A stretch of DNA of 64,000 nt from Desulfurococcales archaeon (GCA_015521705.1 WANR01000025.1:28763-92762); one strand, 5' to 3'; numbered from the stretch's first letter, positions 43,253 to 52,030 are shown. The notes: a model not told the origin generated them from the sequence alone. A program made the numbers and translations.

Positions 43253-44050
43253 TCACCCTATCCTGGCCTCAGCTGCCTGCGCCGAGTCTTCACGGCTGAT
43301 AGTAGTGTTTACCGCCCTCTGTATTCTCCGCAGGTACCCCGTTATTGCGGCTATGTTAGCCTCAACCACTCCGTCAGCACCGTAGATGGTTCTCCTCCTG
43401 TACACTATCTCGGCAAGCCATGCCGTCGTGTCTATGGAAGCGATATACCTGGCAAGGCCTCTCTTGGCAAGGCCTCTTAGGTGCCGGGCACCTACCCCGA
43501 ATAGGTGTAGCTTCCTGTGACCTGTTTCCGCTAGACTTCTTACAAGGCTCGATATAAAGCCTATCCTTCTACGAGAAGAGTCTAGGCCGCCTACTCCGAG
43601 AATAACCGTGGATCCAGGTAGTTCTACGAGGATCCTAGCTGTCTCCAAGTACTCTTTCACGCTACAGCCCTGCGCCACAGGAACGTAGTCGCCATGATAG
43701 ATCTTGGAGAATTCCCTTGTCCTCTTAATGGTCTCCAGGGGATCCCCGGGTACGTCGGGGGCCACCACGTAGTCCCAGAGCCTTGCATGCGTAGAGGCGA
43801 AATTGGCATATTTATGCACACTAACGCTGGCTCCCCGCATGTATACGTGATAGGCGCCCGAGTCTAGCATAACCTCCTCTATTACGCCCCCGTCTCTCAG
43901 AGCCTTAAGAGAGTTCAGCATTCCTGGCTTAGAGACTAGAATGGTGTAGCTCACTAGAACGTTAATGCTGTAGCCCAACTCGTATAAAGCGTCGAGAGCC
44001 CTGGTTTTCCTCTCTGAGAGATCTGGAAGCACAAGGAATACCCTAACCAC
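43253..44050 (-). CDS. tRNA-guanine transglycosylase-fold protein, DpdA-like, without zinc site
   Basis: 265 residues from the GTG at 44050, which has GAGGGG seven bases before it (the open frame runs to 44128). TIM-barrel signatures of the transglycosylase family: EVMLDSGAYHVY (D63), YVVAPDVPGD (D99), ILGVGGLDSS, LHLFGVGARH and YIASIDTTAWL (D207). D63 and D207 correspond to the two catalytic aspartates of TGT/DpdA enzymes, which exchange guanine for a 7-deazaguanine in tRNA or DNA. The C-x-C-x2-C zinc motif of tRNA TGT is missing. Twenty-five bases downstream of a small unknown partner gene. Target (tRNA or DNA) unknown. Confidence 0.65.
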   Translation of the reverse strand: MVRVFLVLPDLSERKTRALDALYELGYSINVLVSYTILVSKPGMLNSLKALRDGGVIEEVMLDSGAYHVYMRGASVSVHKYANFASTHARLWDYVVAPDVPGDPLETIKRTREFSKIYHGDYVPVAQGCSVKEYLETARILVELPGSTVILGVGGLDSSRRRIGFISSLVRSLAETGHRKLHLFGVGARHLRGLAKRGLARYIASIDTTAWLAEIVYRRRTIYGADGVVEANIAAITGYLRRIQRAVNTTISREDSAQAAEARIG

Positions 44051-44075
44051 AGCAAATCCCCTCAAAAGGAACGGC

Positions 44076-44582
44076 TTAGTGGGCCCAGTGAAGAGGGCCG
44101 GCCCGTGCAAGCCCGTGCAACACGCCAATAAGATTTCTCAGCCTTGAGAGGTTCTGCCTGCTCCTGAACGATAGAGGGCTGAGAGAGGGTGGCCCAGCAT
44201 CATACAGCCAGATCCCGAGGCTCTTAGATGCTTCCTCAAGGGCCACTCTATACGCCCTAACATTCACGTAATAGGCTATAGCCGAGTATTTGGGCAAAGC
44301 CGAGGACAAGTCCCCTTTGAGCGCTTCCACGAGCAAGGACAGCCTGAAGGGATCCTTCGAGTATAGCCTATCCCAGTAGGGTAGCGTATCGCACCACCTA
44401 AGCTTGTCTTCCTCGCCCCAGTAAACGAGGCCTGGCTTGCACGAGTCGACAGCAGCTAGGTCCACGAGGCCTGAATCCACGTAGTCGCGTAACCACTTGT
44501 ACACCAACCTCCACCCGTCCCCCAGCCCGTAGTTGCCTAGTCTAACCCAGCGATTGCAAGGGAGCACTAGGAGAATGCGCAC
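44076..44582 (-). CDS. Small partner of the transglycosylase-like gene, unknown
   Basis: 168 residues from GTG at 44582 (nearby TTG codons are alternatives). The open frame extends to 44801 across a promoter region and an opposing gene and is not used. It begins with a beta-strand and cysteine, ILLVLPCNRW, and has further cysteines at C48 and C64. The N-terminal strand-PC pattern recalls the small domains that accompany archaeosine/7-deazaguanine transglycosylases (DUF5591/DUF6884-like), but similarity is too weak to claim. A TATA element at 44663-44673 precedes it. Co-transcribed with the transglycosylase-like gene. Confidence 0.55.
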   Translation of the reverse strand: MRILLVLPCNRWVRLGNYGLGDGWRLVYKWLRDYVDSGLVDLAAVDSCKPGLVYWGEEDKLRWCDTLPYWDRLYSKDPFRLSLLVEALKGDLSSALPKYSAIAYYVNVRAYRVALEEASKSLGIWLYDAGPPSLSPLSFRSRQNLSRLRNLIGVLHGLARAGPLHWAH

Positions 44583-44662
44583 AGCCAACAAGCGGCACCG
44601 AGCTCTAGGGGTAAAGGGCGTGATCTGTGATAAGGGGGAAACCTCCGCCTCTTGCGGGGAAA

Positions 44663-44673
44663 CGTTTAAAAAC
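44663..44673 (-). promoter_or_regulatory. TATA box for the transglycosylase-like gene pair
   Basis: GTTTTTAAACG on the minus strand, about 80-90 bases before the GTG at 44582. This predicts a leader of about 55 bases and argues against the longer upstream frame. Confidence 0.45.
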
Positions 44674-44757
44674 CCGGGGGAAAGTGTGGAGCCTGCTTTT
44701 AACCAAAGAATTTTATCCCTCAATAATTTCACTAGTAATTTAGTTTGGTGTATAGTG

Positions 44758-46482
44758 GTGAGGATTGCCTGGATCCTACTGGTAATCCTCATATTTTCCA
44801 TGACATCAGCCGTACAAGCACTATTATCGCCGCCAGAGAAGCGCTATAGAGAGCCGCCCATAGTGTTGCCTGGCGATTTCGACGAGATATGGATGATCGA
44901 CTGGGGGGCGGATCTCGATATGAGGGTCGAGTCGAGGACCCCTATAACTTACTCGTCGCCCGCGGGTTTTGTGACCACGCTCTACGTCACAGAAGTCTCG
45001 TATAAGATCTACCCAGAAACTGATTGTAGGATCTATGCATGGCTCTATAGCGTCAATGGCTCAAACACTAATTATGGTATACTCTTGGTTCACGGCATAG
45101 GAGGCGACCATAGAAGCTTTGAAGAGCCCCTGAGGGAGCCGCTAGAGGGCGTCATACCAGCTTATGAGCTGGCCTCGATGGGCTACCTGGTCCTCTCCAT
45201 AGATGCTGCAGGCCACGGGAAATCCTGTATACCAGGTTCGCGGGACTGGATAGAGGCTGCCAGGAAGACTAACGCTGAGGACTTCCTGTTCAGACACGTC
45301 TATGCATCAGCGATCAGAGGTGTCGAGGCCCTTAAGGAGCTGGGGGCCTCGCCTGGTAAAATAGCTGTTGCAGGAGTATCGATGGGGGGCATGACTTCAG
45401 TGGCCGTGGCATCTCTCCATCCAGATGTGGCTTTGGCCATACCCATGATAGCTGCTGGCTGCTTCACCTGCATGATAGAGTCGGGGGGATTGGCGAACCT
45501 AGTTGGCGACCCTACTAAGACGCTGGAGGACGAAGAGGTAGTCTATAATATAAGTCTCTCAGATCCCATGGTCATAGCGAGATACTCCCTCCCAGGCAAG
45601 ACATACTATTTCCTCTTCGCAACACACGACGAATTCTTCCCAATAGAAGGCCTGGAAATGCTGGTCTCGATCCTCAGGGAGAGAGGAAACAACGTGGCCG
45701 TGAGGCTCATGCCTAACATTAACCATGTAGTCCCCGAGGAGTACCTCAAGGAGGTTTTCGCGCTTCTGGAGGCTTTCAAGGAGGGCAGAACCCTTGTAGA
45801 GGAGGCTTTCAAGAGATCGGAGGAAGCAGGGTTTAACGAGCTTGCCGGGGCCTCGTACTGGTGGAGGCCAGGATTTAAGGGATCCTACTATCTCCCAGGA
45901 GCTACTCCGGTCACCCTGCTCTTTTCACCCCAGTTCTTTACTGAGGGAGGCGCAGGCCCAGTAAAGTATACCAGTCTGACCCAGGAGATCCCATCCTATG
46001 TTTCACTCATTATAGCGTTCATGGCCGGTGCAACCTCCTACTACGTCGCCTACATCATGTCCCTAGATTATAGGAGAAGCGCGCTCGTAATTGTAATGGC
46101 TATAGTAGCCTCGTCCCTGTACTGGCTGCCCTACGTGGTTTGGCCTGGAAGGTTCTCCATATCACTACTAGAGTTCGCTGAAAGGTTTGGGGCCACACCC
46201 GAAGAAGCAGCTGGCATTCCCAGCCTCGAGCTATTCTACCTTGCTGTAATGGCTTCTCCCGCGCTACTGGGAGTCTCAGCTCTGGTCGACAGCAGAAAAA
46301 GGGTTCTCGCGATCCTGTCAATATACCTTGTGATAAACATTATAGCATTCGCACTCTCCAGGCTAACTCTCTCGGCCATAGAGTCGAGAAGCGGCATAGA
46401 TCTACCGATTACCGTGTATCCCCTGGAACTAGCGATAATCATCATTGTCATAGCTGTTACGTGGATGCGCCTAAAGAGCTAA
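44758..46482 (+). CDS. Exported alpha/beta hydrolase with C-terminal membrane domain
   Basis: 574 residues from the GTG at 44758, seven bases after GGTG. A signal-like segment VRIAWILLVILIFSMTSAVQA is followed by a hydrolase domain: oxyanion loop LLVHGIGGDHRSF, nucleophile VAGVSMGGMTSV, acid region FATHDEFFP and histidine NINHVVPEEYL. The last 170 residues hold about five hydrophobic segments. Topology suggests a hydrolase displayed on the outer face of the membrane; the substrate (peptide or lipid ester) is unknown. A longer frame from 44533 runs through the divergent promoter region and is rejected. Confidence 0.78.
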   Translation: MRIAWILLVILIFSMTSAVQALLSPPEKRYREPPIVLPGDFDEIWMIDWGADLDMRVESRTPITYSSPAGFVTTLYVTEVSYKIYPETDCRIYAWLYSVNGSNTNYGILLVHGIGGDHRSFEEPLREPLEGVIPAYELASMGYLVLSIDAAGHGKSCIPGSRDWIEAARKTNAEDFLFRHVYASAIRGVEALKELGASPGKIAVAGVSMGGMTSVAVASLHPDVALAIPMIAAGCFTCMIESGGLANLVGDPTKTLEDEEVVYNISLSDPMVIARYSLPGKTYYFLFATHDEFFPIEGLEMLVSILRERGNNVAVRLMPNINHVVPEEYLKEVFALLEAFKEGRTLVEEAFKRSEEAGFNELAGASYWWRPGFKGSYYLPGATPVTLLFSPQFFTEGGAGPVKYTSLTQEIPSYVSLIIAFMAGATSYYVAYIMSLDYRRSALVIVMAIVASSLYWLPYVVWPGRFSISLLEFAERFGATPEEAAGIPSLELFYLAVMASPALLGVSALVDSRKRVLAILSIYLVINIIAFALSRLTLSAIESRSGIDLPITVYPLELAIIIIVIAVTWMRLKS

Positions 46483-46635
46483 GTAAGGCGGCTTAACGAA
46501 GCCCCTCTAGCCTTCACCTGGCTCATAACCAGCGAGGCTAAGCCTGGCCCCCACGTGGCTGCCAGGGTAATGCGTCCCTAAACTGGGAAAAAGTCTTTCA
46601 GTGTGGTAAAACTTACCGGGGAGGGGGGGAGTATA

Positions 46636-47760
46636 TTGGTCTCAGTGACGCGTAGGGCGTTCATCAAGCTGTCCCTCGCAGCTATAGCTGCTGGTGTAAT
46701 CCTTTACGAGCTATTGCCGCTAATCGCTAGAAGGAGGGATGACTCCATAGAAGAGCCCCTATTTGAGGAAGACATTGTAGCCACAGGCCTCGAGGTTCCG
46801 TGGTCGATTAGCGTTCTCGACGATAATAGTTTACTTGTCACTGAGAGGCCCGGAAGAGTGGTTAGAATCCTCGAAAACGGGACTAAAAGCGTTGTAGCCA
46901 AGCTGGAAGTCGCCAATATAGGCGAGGCTGGGTTGCTGGGGATAGCTCTTCATCCAGACTTTCCAGGCGACAGGAGAGTTTACCTGTACGTGACCCAGGA
47001 GAAGGAAGGGAAACTAGTCAATAGAGTGATGTACGGCAAATTATCCCCCGAGTATTCTAGTATCGACGGGTTCAAAGTCATTGTTGACAATATACCAGGC
47101 GCAAGGATACACGACGGGGGCAGGATACGTTTCGGGCCAGACTCCCTACTCTATATCACGACCGGGGACGCCGCCCGCCCCGAGCTATCCCAAGACCTCA
47201 GCAGCCTGGCCGGGAAGATCCTAAGAGTGTCCCCAGATGGGGAAAGCCCAGGTGACAACCCCTTCTACCCCAGCCCCATATACTCCTACGGCCACAGGAA
47301 TCCCCAGGGAATAGACTGGCACCCACAAACAGGAAGAATGTATAGTAGCGAGCATGGCCCCGTAGGCAGAGACGAGCTCAACGAGATAGTGCCAGGAGGC
47401 AACTATGGATGGCCCTACATGGCCGGGAAAAGAGGAGAAAAGAGGCCAGGACTCATAGAGCCTGTTATAGACTTTGGAGACGAGAGCATAGCCCCCTCAG
47501 GGGCCTCTTTTGCCGTGAGAGGGCCGAAAGCTCTCAAAGACAGTCTACTAATAGCCTGCCTCAGGGCCAGGATGCTAGTGAAGGTTGACTTTGACAACGA
47601 TGGGAACGTTACAGGTTACTCAACGCTCTTGGAGAACAGGTATGGCAGGCTGAGGGACGTGGTGCCACACCCAGACGGCGGAATACTGGTATCAACTAGT
47701 AATAGAGACGGAAGAGGCGACCCAAGAATAGGAGACGACAAGATAATCCGCTTATACTAG
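46636..47760 (+). CDS. PQQ-type aldose sugar dehydrogenase with Tat signal
   Basis: 374 residues. It begins with a twin-arginine signal, VTRRAFIKLSLAAIAAGVIL, so the folded, cofactor-loaded protein is exported. The six-bladed soluble glucose dehydrogenase fold shows EVPWSISVLDDNSLLVTERPG, AGLLGIALHPDFP, RIHDGGRIRFGPDSLLYITTGDA (catalytic His and PQQ-binding region), YGHRNPQGIDWHP and SSEHGPVGRDELNEI. It oxidises aldoses at the cell surface using PQQ. The TTG at 46636 after a G-rich site is used; GTG at 46645 or an upstream start is possible. Confidence 0.87.
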   Translation: MVSVTRRAFIKLSLAAIAAGVILYELLPLIARRRDDSIEEPLFEEDIVATGLEVPWSISVLDDNSLLVTERPGRVVRILENGTKSVVAKLEVANIGEAGLLGIALHPDFPGDRRVYLYVTQEKEGKLVNRVMYGKLSPEYSSIDGFKVIVDNIPGARIHDGGRIRFGPDSLLYITTGDAARPELSQDLSSLAGKILRVSPDGESPGDNPFYPSPIYSYGHRNPQGIDWHPQTGRMYSSEHGPVGRDELNEIVPGGNYGWPYMAGKRGEKRPGLIEPVIDFGDESIAPSGASFAVRGPKALKDSLLIACLRARMLVKVDFDNDGNVTGYSTLLENRYGRLRDVVPHPDGGILVSTSNRDGRGDPRIGDDKIIRLY

Positions 47761-47923
47761 TTATATCTAGCTATTAGAGAGCAAAGCCCGGAGAGAATAG
47801 CAAGGCCCCCTGGGAATGCTCTACAAGGCCATCCTATGCATGTACTAATTGTTTTGCGGGTCAAATCATTTAAGCCTGAAAAGATAGACAGGTTAGAGTT
47901 GAAGTAGCAAAGGTGCCAGGCTA

Positions 47924-49420
47924 GTGTTTGAGGACAGGGTTGTTAAAGAGATCTTGGAGAGGTATAGGACTATATGGAGCATAAGCCATGCGCTAAGCCT
48001 CATGAGTTGGGACAATGAGACCTACATGCCCAGGGGAGGCGTGGAGGAGAGAAGCACCGCTAGGGCTGAGTTGAGCGTCCTCGCTAGGAAGCTCCTACTA
48101 GACAAGTCCTTCGTGGAGCTTGTTGAGAAGGCGCTACATAGGGAGGGCCTCAACGATTATGAGCGAGGCGTTGTCAGGGTTCTCCACAGGCAGATCAGGA
48201 TCCAGAAGAGTATTCCTGAGAGGCTCGTTTTCGAGCTTGTAAAGACTGCTGGAGAGGCGAGTCATGTATGGAGAGAGGCCAGGAAGAAGAACGACTTCCA
48301 GATGTTCAAGCCCTACCTGGAAAAGATAGTGAAGCTCAGGAGGGAGTATGCCGAGCACCTGGGCTACGATGATCATCCCTATGACGCGCTACTAGACCTC
48401 TACGAGGAAGACATGAGAGTGCGAGACGTCGACGCTATATTCGGGAAATTGGTCCCGGAGACCAGGAAGATCCTCGAGAAAGTAGTCTCGGGAGAACTCT
48501 TCCCAGACAAGCACGAGCTAGAAAGCATGGAATACGACAGAGAGGCTATGGATAGGGTGAATAGAGAGGTAGTAACGCTCCTAGGCTACCCCTGGGATCG
48601 TGGAAGGCTCGACGTAAGCCCGCACCCCTTCACCATAACAATCGGGATGAAAGACGTTAGGATAACAACCAGGTATGAGGGGAGAGACTTCAGGAGAACC
48701 CTCTTCGCCACTATACACGAGTTTGGCCACGCCCTTTACAACCTGCAAATAGATGAGAGGCTAAAAATGACGCCCCTAGCATCAGGAGCAAGCCTGGGGG
48801 TCCACGAGAGTCAGAGCAGGTTCTGGGAGAACATAGTGGGCCGGAGCCTCTCCTTCGCCGAGATCCTGAAGCCCATACTCGACAAACACTTGGACTTCAT
48901 AAAACGTTACGACGCACAGGAGCTGTACAGGTACTTCAATATTGTGAGACCAGATCTTATCAGGGTAGAGGCTGACGAAATCACCTACAACTTACACATC
49001 TACCTAAGGTACGAACTAGAGAAACAGATGATAGCGGGAGAGCTGGCAGTAGATGACCTCCCAGAGCAGTGGAACGATATGATGGAAAAACTGCTAGGAA
49101 TTAAACCGAAGAACTACTCAGAAGGTGTTCTCCAGGACATACACTGGAGCGGAGGTTCAATAGGCTACTTCCCAACATACACAATCGGCAACGTAGTAGC
49201 AGCCCAAATAAGGAACCATGCAGAAAACACCCTGGGAGACTTGGAGAAAATAATACTGGAGAAGAAATTCGACGAATTGAGAGAGCACCTTAAAGAGACC
49301 ATACACAAATGGGGATCCACATACAAACCAAAAGAACTAATACAGAAACAACTAGGAGAACCCATAAACCCTGAATACTTAATAAAATACTTAAAATCCA
49401 AATACCTAAAAGAATCATAA
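47924..49420 (+). CDS. Thermostable metallocarboxypeptidase, family M32 (Taq type)
   Basis: 498 residues. The zinc site HEFGH is near residue 265 (TIHEFGHALYN), and the third ligand and family helix are in LGVHESQSRFWENIVGRS. Other M32 blocks: DDHPYDALLDLYE, PHPFTITIGMKDVRITTRY, IRVEADEITYNLHIYLRYELEK, DIHWSGGSIGYFPTYTIGN. It removes C-terminal residues from peptides in the cytoplasm. GTG start behind AAAGGTG. The last 270 bases are markedly A-rich compared with the rest of the gene. Confidence 0.94.
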   Translation: MFEDRVVKEILERYRTIWSISHALSLMSWDNETYMPRGGVEERSTARAELSVLARKLLLDKSFVELVEKALHREGLNDYERGVVRVLHRQIRIQKSIPERLVFELVKTAGEASHVWREARKKNDFQMFKPYLEKIVKLRREYAEHLGYDDHPYDALLDLYEEDMRVRDVDAIFGKLVPETRKILEKVVSGELFPDKHELESMEYDREAMDRVNREVVTLLGYPWDRGRLDVSPHPFTITIGMKDVRITTRYEGRDFRRTLFATIHEFGHALYNLQIDERLKMTPLASGASLGVHESQSRFWENIVGRSLSFAEILKPILDKHLDFIKRYDAQELYRYFNIVRPDLIRVEADEITYNLHIYLRYELEKQMIAGELAVDDLPEQWNDMMEKLLGIKPKNYSEGVLQDIHWSGGSIGYFPTYTIGNVVAAQIRNHAENTLGDLEKIILEKKFDELREHLKETIHKWGSTYKPKELIQKQLGEPINPEYLIKYLKSKYLKES

Positions 49421-49684
49421 AAGCTTCTACTTAAACTTCTAAAGGTCACATCATATAATTTCAAACATTCTTTTAATCATTGCAAACCTCATTATGAATC
49501 TACTCGAATCAGACTAACATGCCGCTACAAGCTCGCCATAGCTTTTATTATCCATGCCTGCCTACTGAAACTCGCTATCCAAGCAGTCAAGATTTATCTG
49601 TATGGCCCCGCGAGTAGGTGGCAGGCATAATACAAAAAGAGGAAACACAATAAAACCCAGGCATCCTACGATAATACAATGGGG

Positions 49685-49790
49685 GCCGGGGTGGCCGAGC
49701 GGTCTAAGGCGGCGGGCTGCAGTGGATCCAAGGCCAGCCCCATCGTGGAAACCCGTTAGTTCCCGGGTTCGAATCCCGGCCCCGGCTCCA
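49685..49790 (+). tRNA. tRNA-Cys(GCA) with a 28-base intron at 37/38 and encoded CCA
   Basis: Acceptor GCCGGGG pairs with CCCCGGC; discriminator T, as expected for Cys; encoded CCA. D stem GCC/GGC; T arm CCGGG-TTCGAAT-CCCGG. Anticodon stem GCGGG/CCCGT, loop CTGCAG^A, anticodon GCA at 49719-49721. The intron 49723-49750 sits at the standard site after position 37. The bulge-helix-bulge uses CTGC (49717-49720) paired with GTGG (49745-49748), including two G-U pairs, with bulges AG^T and AA^A. Mature length is 78 with CCA. Confidence 0.92.
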
Positions 49791-49818
49791 TGCTTTCGGC
49801 GAACTCCGAGTATATATG

Positions 49819-49841
49819 GCCGGCACTATTTTTGCCAGCCT
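49819..49841 (+). terminator. Possible terminator hairpin after tRNA-Cys
   Basis: GGCCGGC and GCCAGCC pair with one mismatch around a T-rich loop, about 30 bases after the tRNA. The loop contains TTTTT. Function inferred from position. Confidence 0.35.
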
Positions 49842-50022
49842 GGCTATACCTTAGGATCCTCCTCGTGTCTAGGAAGCGTCTAAGAAATATGTAGCCAGTA
49901 AAGGGTTCCAGTGTTTTAGTGCTATGCTGATAATTTCTACGTCTAGCTACTTTGGAGGAATCATATTAGCCAGCAATACGCACAGAGGCGCCTAAGATTC
50001 TCAATAATAGATGGGATAGAGT

Positions 50023-50811
50023 TTAATTTCTCCAGATTTTGGAAGCGAATTCGCTTATGGCTGTGGCAAGCTCTTGGGGCGCTTCTAGGGGTAGTAGGTG
50101 GCCTGCATCCCTGATTATAACTAGGCGTCCTTTAGAAAGCTTGGAGGCTAGTTTAGAAACCTCCCGGGGGGGAGTTATTTCGTCTCGGTCACCGACGATT
50201 GTAAGGGCCTCACGGTCAACCCTCTCTAGAAGACTCTCGTAGTTTACGCCCTTCAACTCCTCAATAATGCCTGCTAGGTACATAGGGTCGTTCCTAGACA
50301 TCACTCTGACCAGCTCGCTCACTATGCTTGGCTTCCTAAGCCTATACAAGAGCCGTGGAACTATGTCCTCCCAGGCCCTTGTACCCTTCTCTAACAGCAA
50401 GCTAGATATTTGCACCATGGCCTCTGGGAGGACGTGAAGCGTTGAAACCAGAACTAATCCTTCAATAATCTCCCCAAGTCTCCTGTAGGCTTCCAGGCCA
50501 ACTATGCCGCCCATGGAAAAACCTACTATCATAAGCCTTCCAAGGCCGAGATAATCAGCCAAGCCCTCAACATCGTCAGCAAACTCCTCGATGCCAGCGA
50601 TGCTTGAAGGTCTCTGGGAGGATCCAAAGCCCCTCAGGTCCAGAGCTACAAGCCTGTATCTTTGAGGCATCCTGTTCAAGACGCCTATCCAGGACTCTAT
50701 ATTGCCCCCTAGACCATGTATGAAGAGAATAGAGGGGCCCCTCCCGTAGTCTAGATACCTTATCCTGACACCGTTTACTATGGCATACCTGTACCTAACT
50801 CGTGGAGCCAA
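50023..50811 (-). CDS. Alpha/beta hydrolase
   Basis: 262 residues with a complete hydrolase triad: FIHGLGGNIESWIGVL (oxyanion loop), MIVGFSMGGIVGLEAY (Ser), TIVGDRDEITPP (Asp) and DAGHLLPLEAP (His). LDLRGFGSSQRPS is typical of esterase/lactonase/haloperoxidase-like members. No signal peptide. The thiolase gene lies 37 bases upstream on the same strand, which hints at a role on acyl or lactone intermediates; substrate not predictable. Confidence 0.85.
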   Translation of the reverse strand: MAPRVRYRYAIVNGVRIRYLDYGRGPSILFIHGLGGNIESWIGVLNRMPQRYRLVALDLRGFGSSQRPSSIAGIEEFADDVEGLADYLGLGRLMIVGFSMGGIVGLEAYRRLGEIIEGLVLVSTLHVLPEAMVQISSLLLEKGTRAWEDIVPRLLYRLRKPSIVSELVRVMSRNDPMYLAGIIEELKGVNYESLLERVDREALTIVGDRDEITPPREVSKLASKLSKGRLVIIRDAGHLLPLEAPQELATAISEFASKIWRN

Positions 50812-50848
50812 TATTAGCCACGCCCGCTTCTTTGAGGACGGCCTCTAG

Positions 50849-52030
50849 CTATAGCATCTCCACAGCTACGGCAGCTGCTCCTCCTAGGCCATGACATATG
50901 GAGGCTATGCCCCTCCTACCACCCCTTCTATTCAGGGTGTAAACAAGCTCCAGCAAGATTCTAGCACCGCTCATGCCTAGTGGGTGGCCTAGGGCTATGG
51001 CTCCTCCATTAACGTTCAACACGTCGTAAGACACGCCTAGCATTCTATTCATTAACACACTATTTACCGCGAAAGCCTCGTTATTCTCCCAGTAGTCCAC
51101 GCTATTAACGCTCCAACCTAGCCTCTTCAGCAGATATTCTATAGCGAATATGGGGGCCTCGGGGAACCTGCGCGGATCCAGGCTGGAGAAAGACCACCCC
51201 ACTATCCTAGCCTTAGGCTTTAATCCGAGCTCCTCTACAGCACTTCTACTGGCCAAGACTAGGAAAGCTGCGCCGTCGCTTAGCTGGCTACTTGTACCCT
51301 TAGTGTGTAGCCCGTCACTACTGAAGGCTGGCTTGAGGGACTTAAAATACTCCATATCAGGATCCCATATTATGCCCTCGTCGACCTCTAGAGTCCTCCC
51401 GTCGCCTAGGTCTACAGGCACGACGTGCTCCTTGAAGAACCCCTTATCCCATGCCTCCCCAGCTCTTCTATGAGACTCGTAGCCGACCCAGTCTAGCTCC
51501 TCCCTTGTTACTCCATGGAGTTTAGCAGTATAGTCGGCTTCATCGCCCATAACTAGGCCATAGATGGGATCCCTAAGGCCGTCATATACCATGGAGTCGA
51601 AGACGTCGAGTGAGCCCCTGTATACGAGCTTAACGCCCCACCTTACCCGGGATCCTAGGAAAAAGGGAGAATTGCTCATAGACTCCGCGCCTCCTGCCAC
51701 CACGAGATCATAATATCCCTGACTCACGTAGATAGAGGCATCTATGACCGCTCTCATGCCACTAGCGCACACCATGTCGACGTTAGATGCTATAACGTCC
51801 TCGCCAAGCCCGGCTTTCAGGGCCGATTGCTTAGCTGTATTCATGCCAGTACCAGCTCTAATTACATGGCCCATTAGAAGGGCCTGGATCCTATCCTTGG
51901 GGATGCCAGTTTTCTCTACCAAAGCCTTTATAGTAATAGCAGCCAGCTCGACTGCGCTCAGGTTCCTGAGGCTCTTACCAAACTTGCCTATAGGAGTCCT
52001 TGCGCCGTCTACTATATAGACGTCGGCCAC
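50849..52030 (-). CDS. Thiolase (acetyl-CoA C-acyltransferase)
   Basis: Full thiolase: N-terminal DVYIVDGARTPIGKFGKSL, nucleophile DMVCASGMRAV (C88), EAFAVNSVLMNRML, HPLGMSGARILLEL and ICHGLGGAAAVAVEML with the second catalytic cysteine. It can cleave 3-ketoacyl-CoA or condense two acetyl-CoA, feeding beta-oxidation or the mevalonate pathway. No DUF35/OB-fold partner is adjacent, in contrast to archaeal acetoacetyl-CoA thiolase/HMG-CoA synthase clusters. The frame opens with GTG at 52069; GTG at 52030 matches the family start but has a poorly spaced ribosome-binding site, so the start is uncertain. Confidence 0.9.
   Translation of the reverse strand: MADVYIVDGARTPIGKFGKSLRNLSAVELAAITIKALVEKTGIPKDRIQALLMGHVIRAGTGMNTAKQSALKAGLGEDVIASNVDMVCASGMRAVIDASIYVSQGYYDLVVAGGAESMSNSPFFLGSRVRWGVKLVYRGSLDVFDSMVYDGLRDPIYGLVMGDEADYTAKLHGVTREELDWVGYESHRRAGEAWDKGFFKEHVVPVDLGDGRTLEVDEGIIWDPDMEYFKSLKPAFSSDGLHTKGTSSQLSDGAAFLVLASRSAVEELGLKPKARIVGWSFSSLDPRRFPEAPIFAIEYLLKRLGWSVNSVDYWENNEAFAVNSVLMNRMLGVSYDVLNVNGGAIALGHPLGMSGARILLELVYTLNRRGGRRGIASICHGLGGAAAVAVEML

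Noticed and set aside
44533..44757. Extension of the membrane hydrolase upstream to an ATG at 44533.
   Set aside because: It crosses a TATA region and the opposite-strand partner gene, the residues look non-coding, and the GTG at 44758 gives a proper signal peptide.
44583..44801. N-terminal extension of the small partner gene up to 44801.
   Set aside because: It runs over a clear TATA box and the divergent hydrolase start; sequence is not protein-like.
49602..49883. Plus-strand open frame of 93 codons.
   Set aside because: It is read straight through the tRNA-Cys gene.
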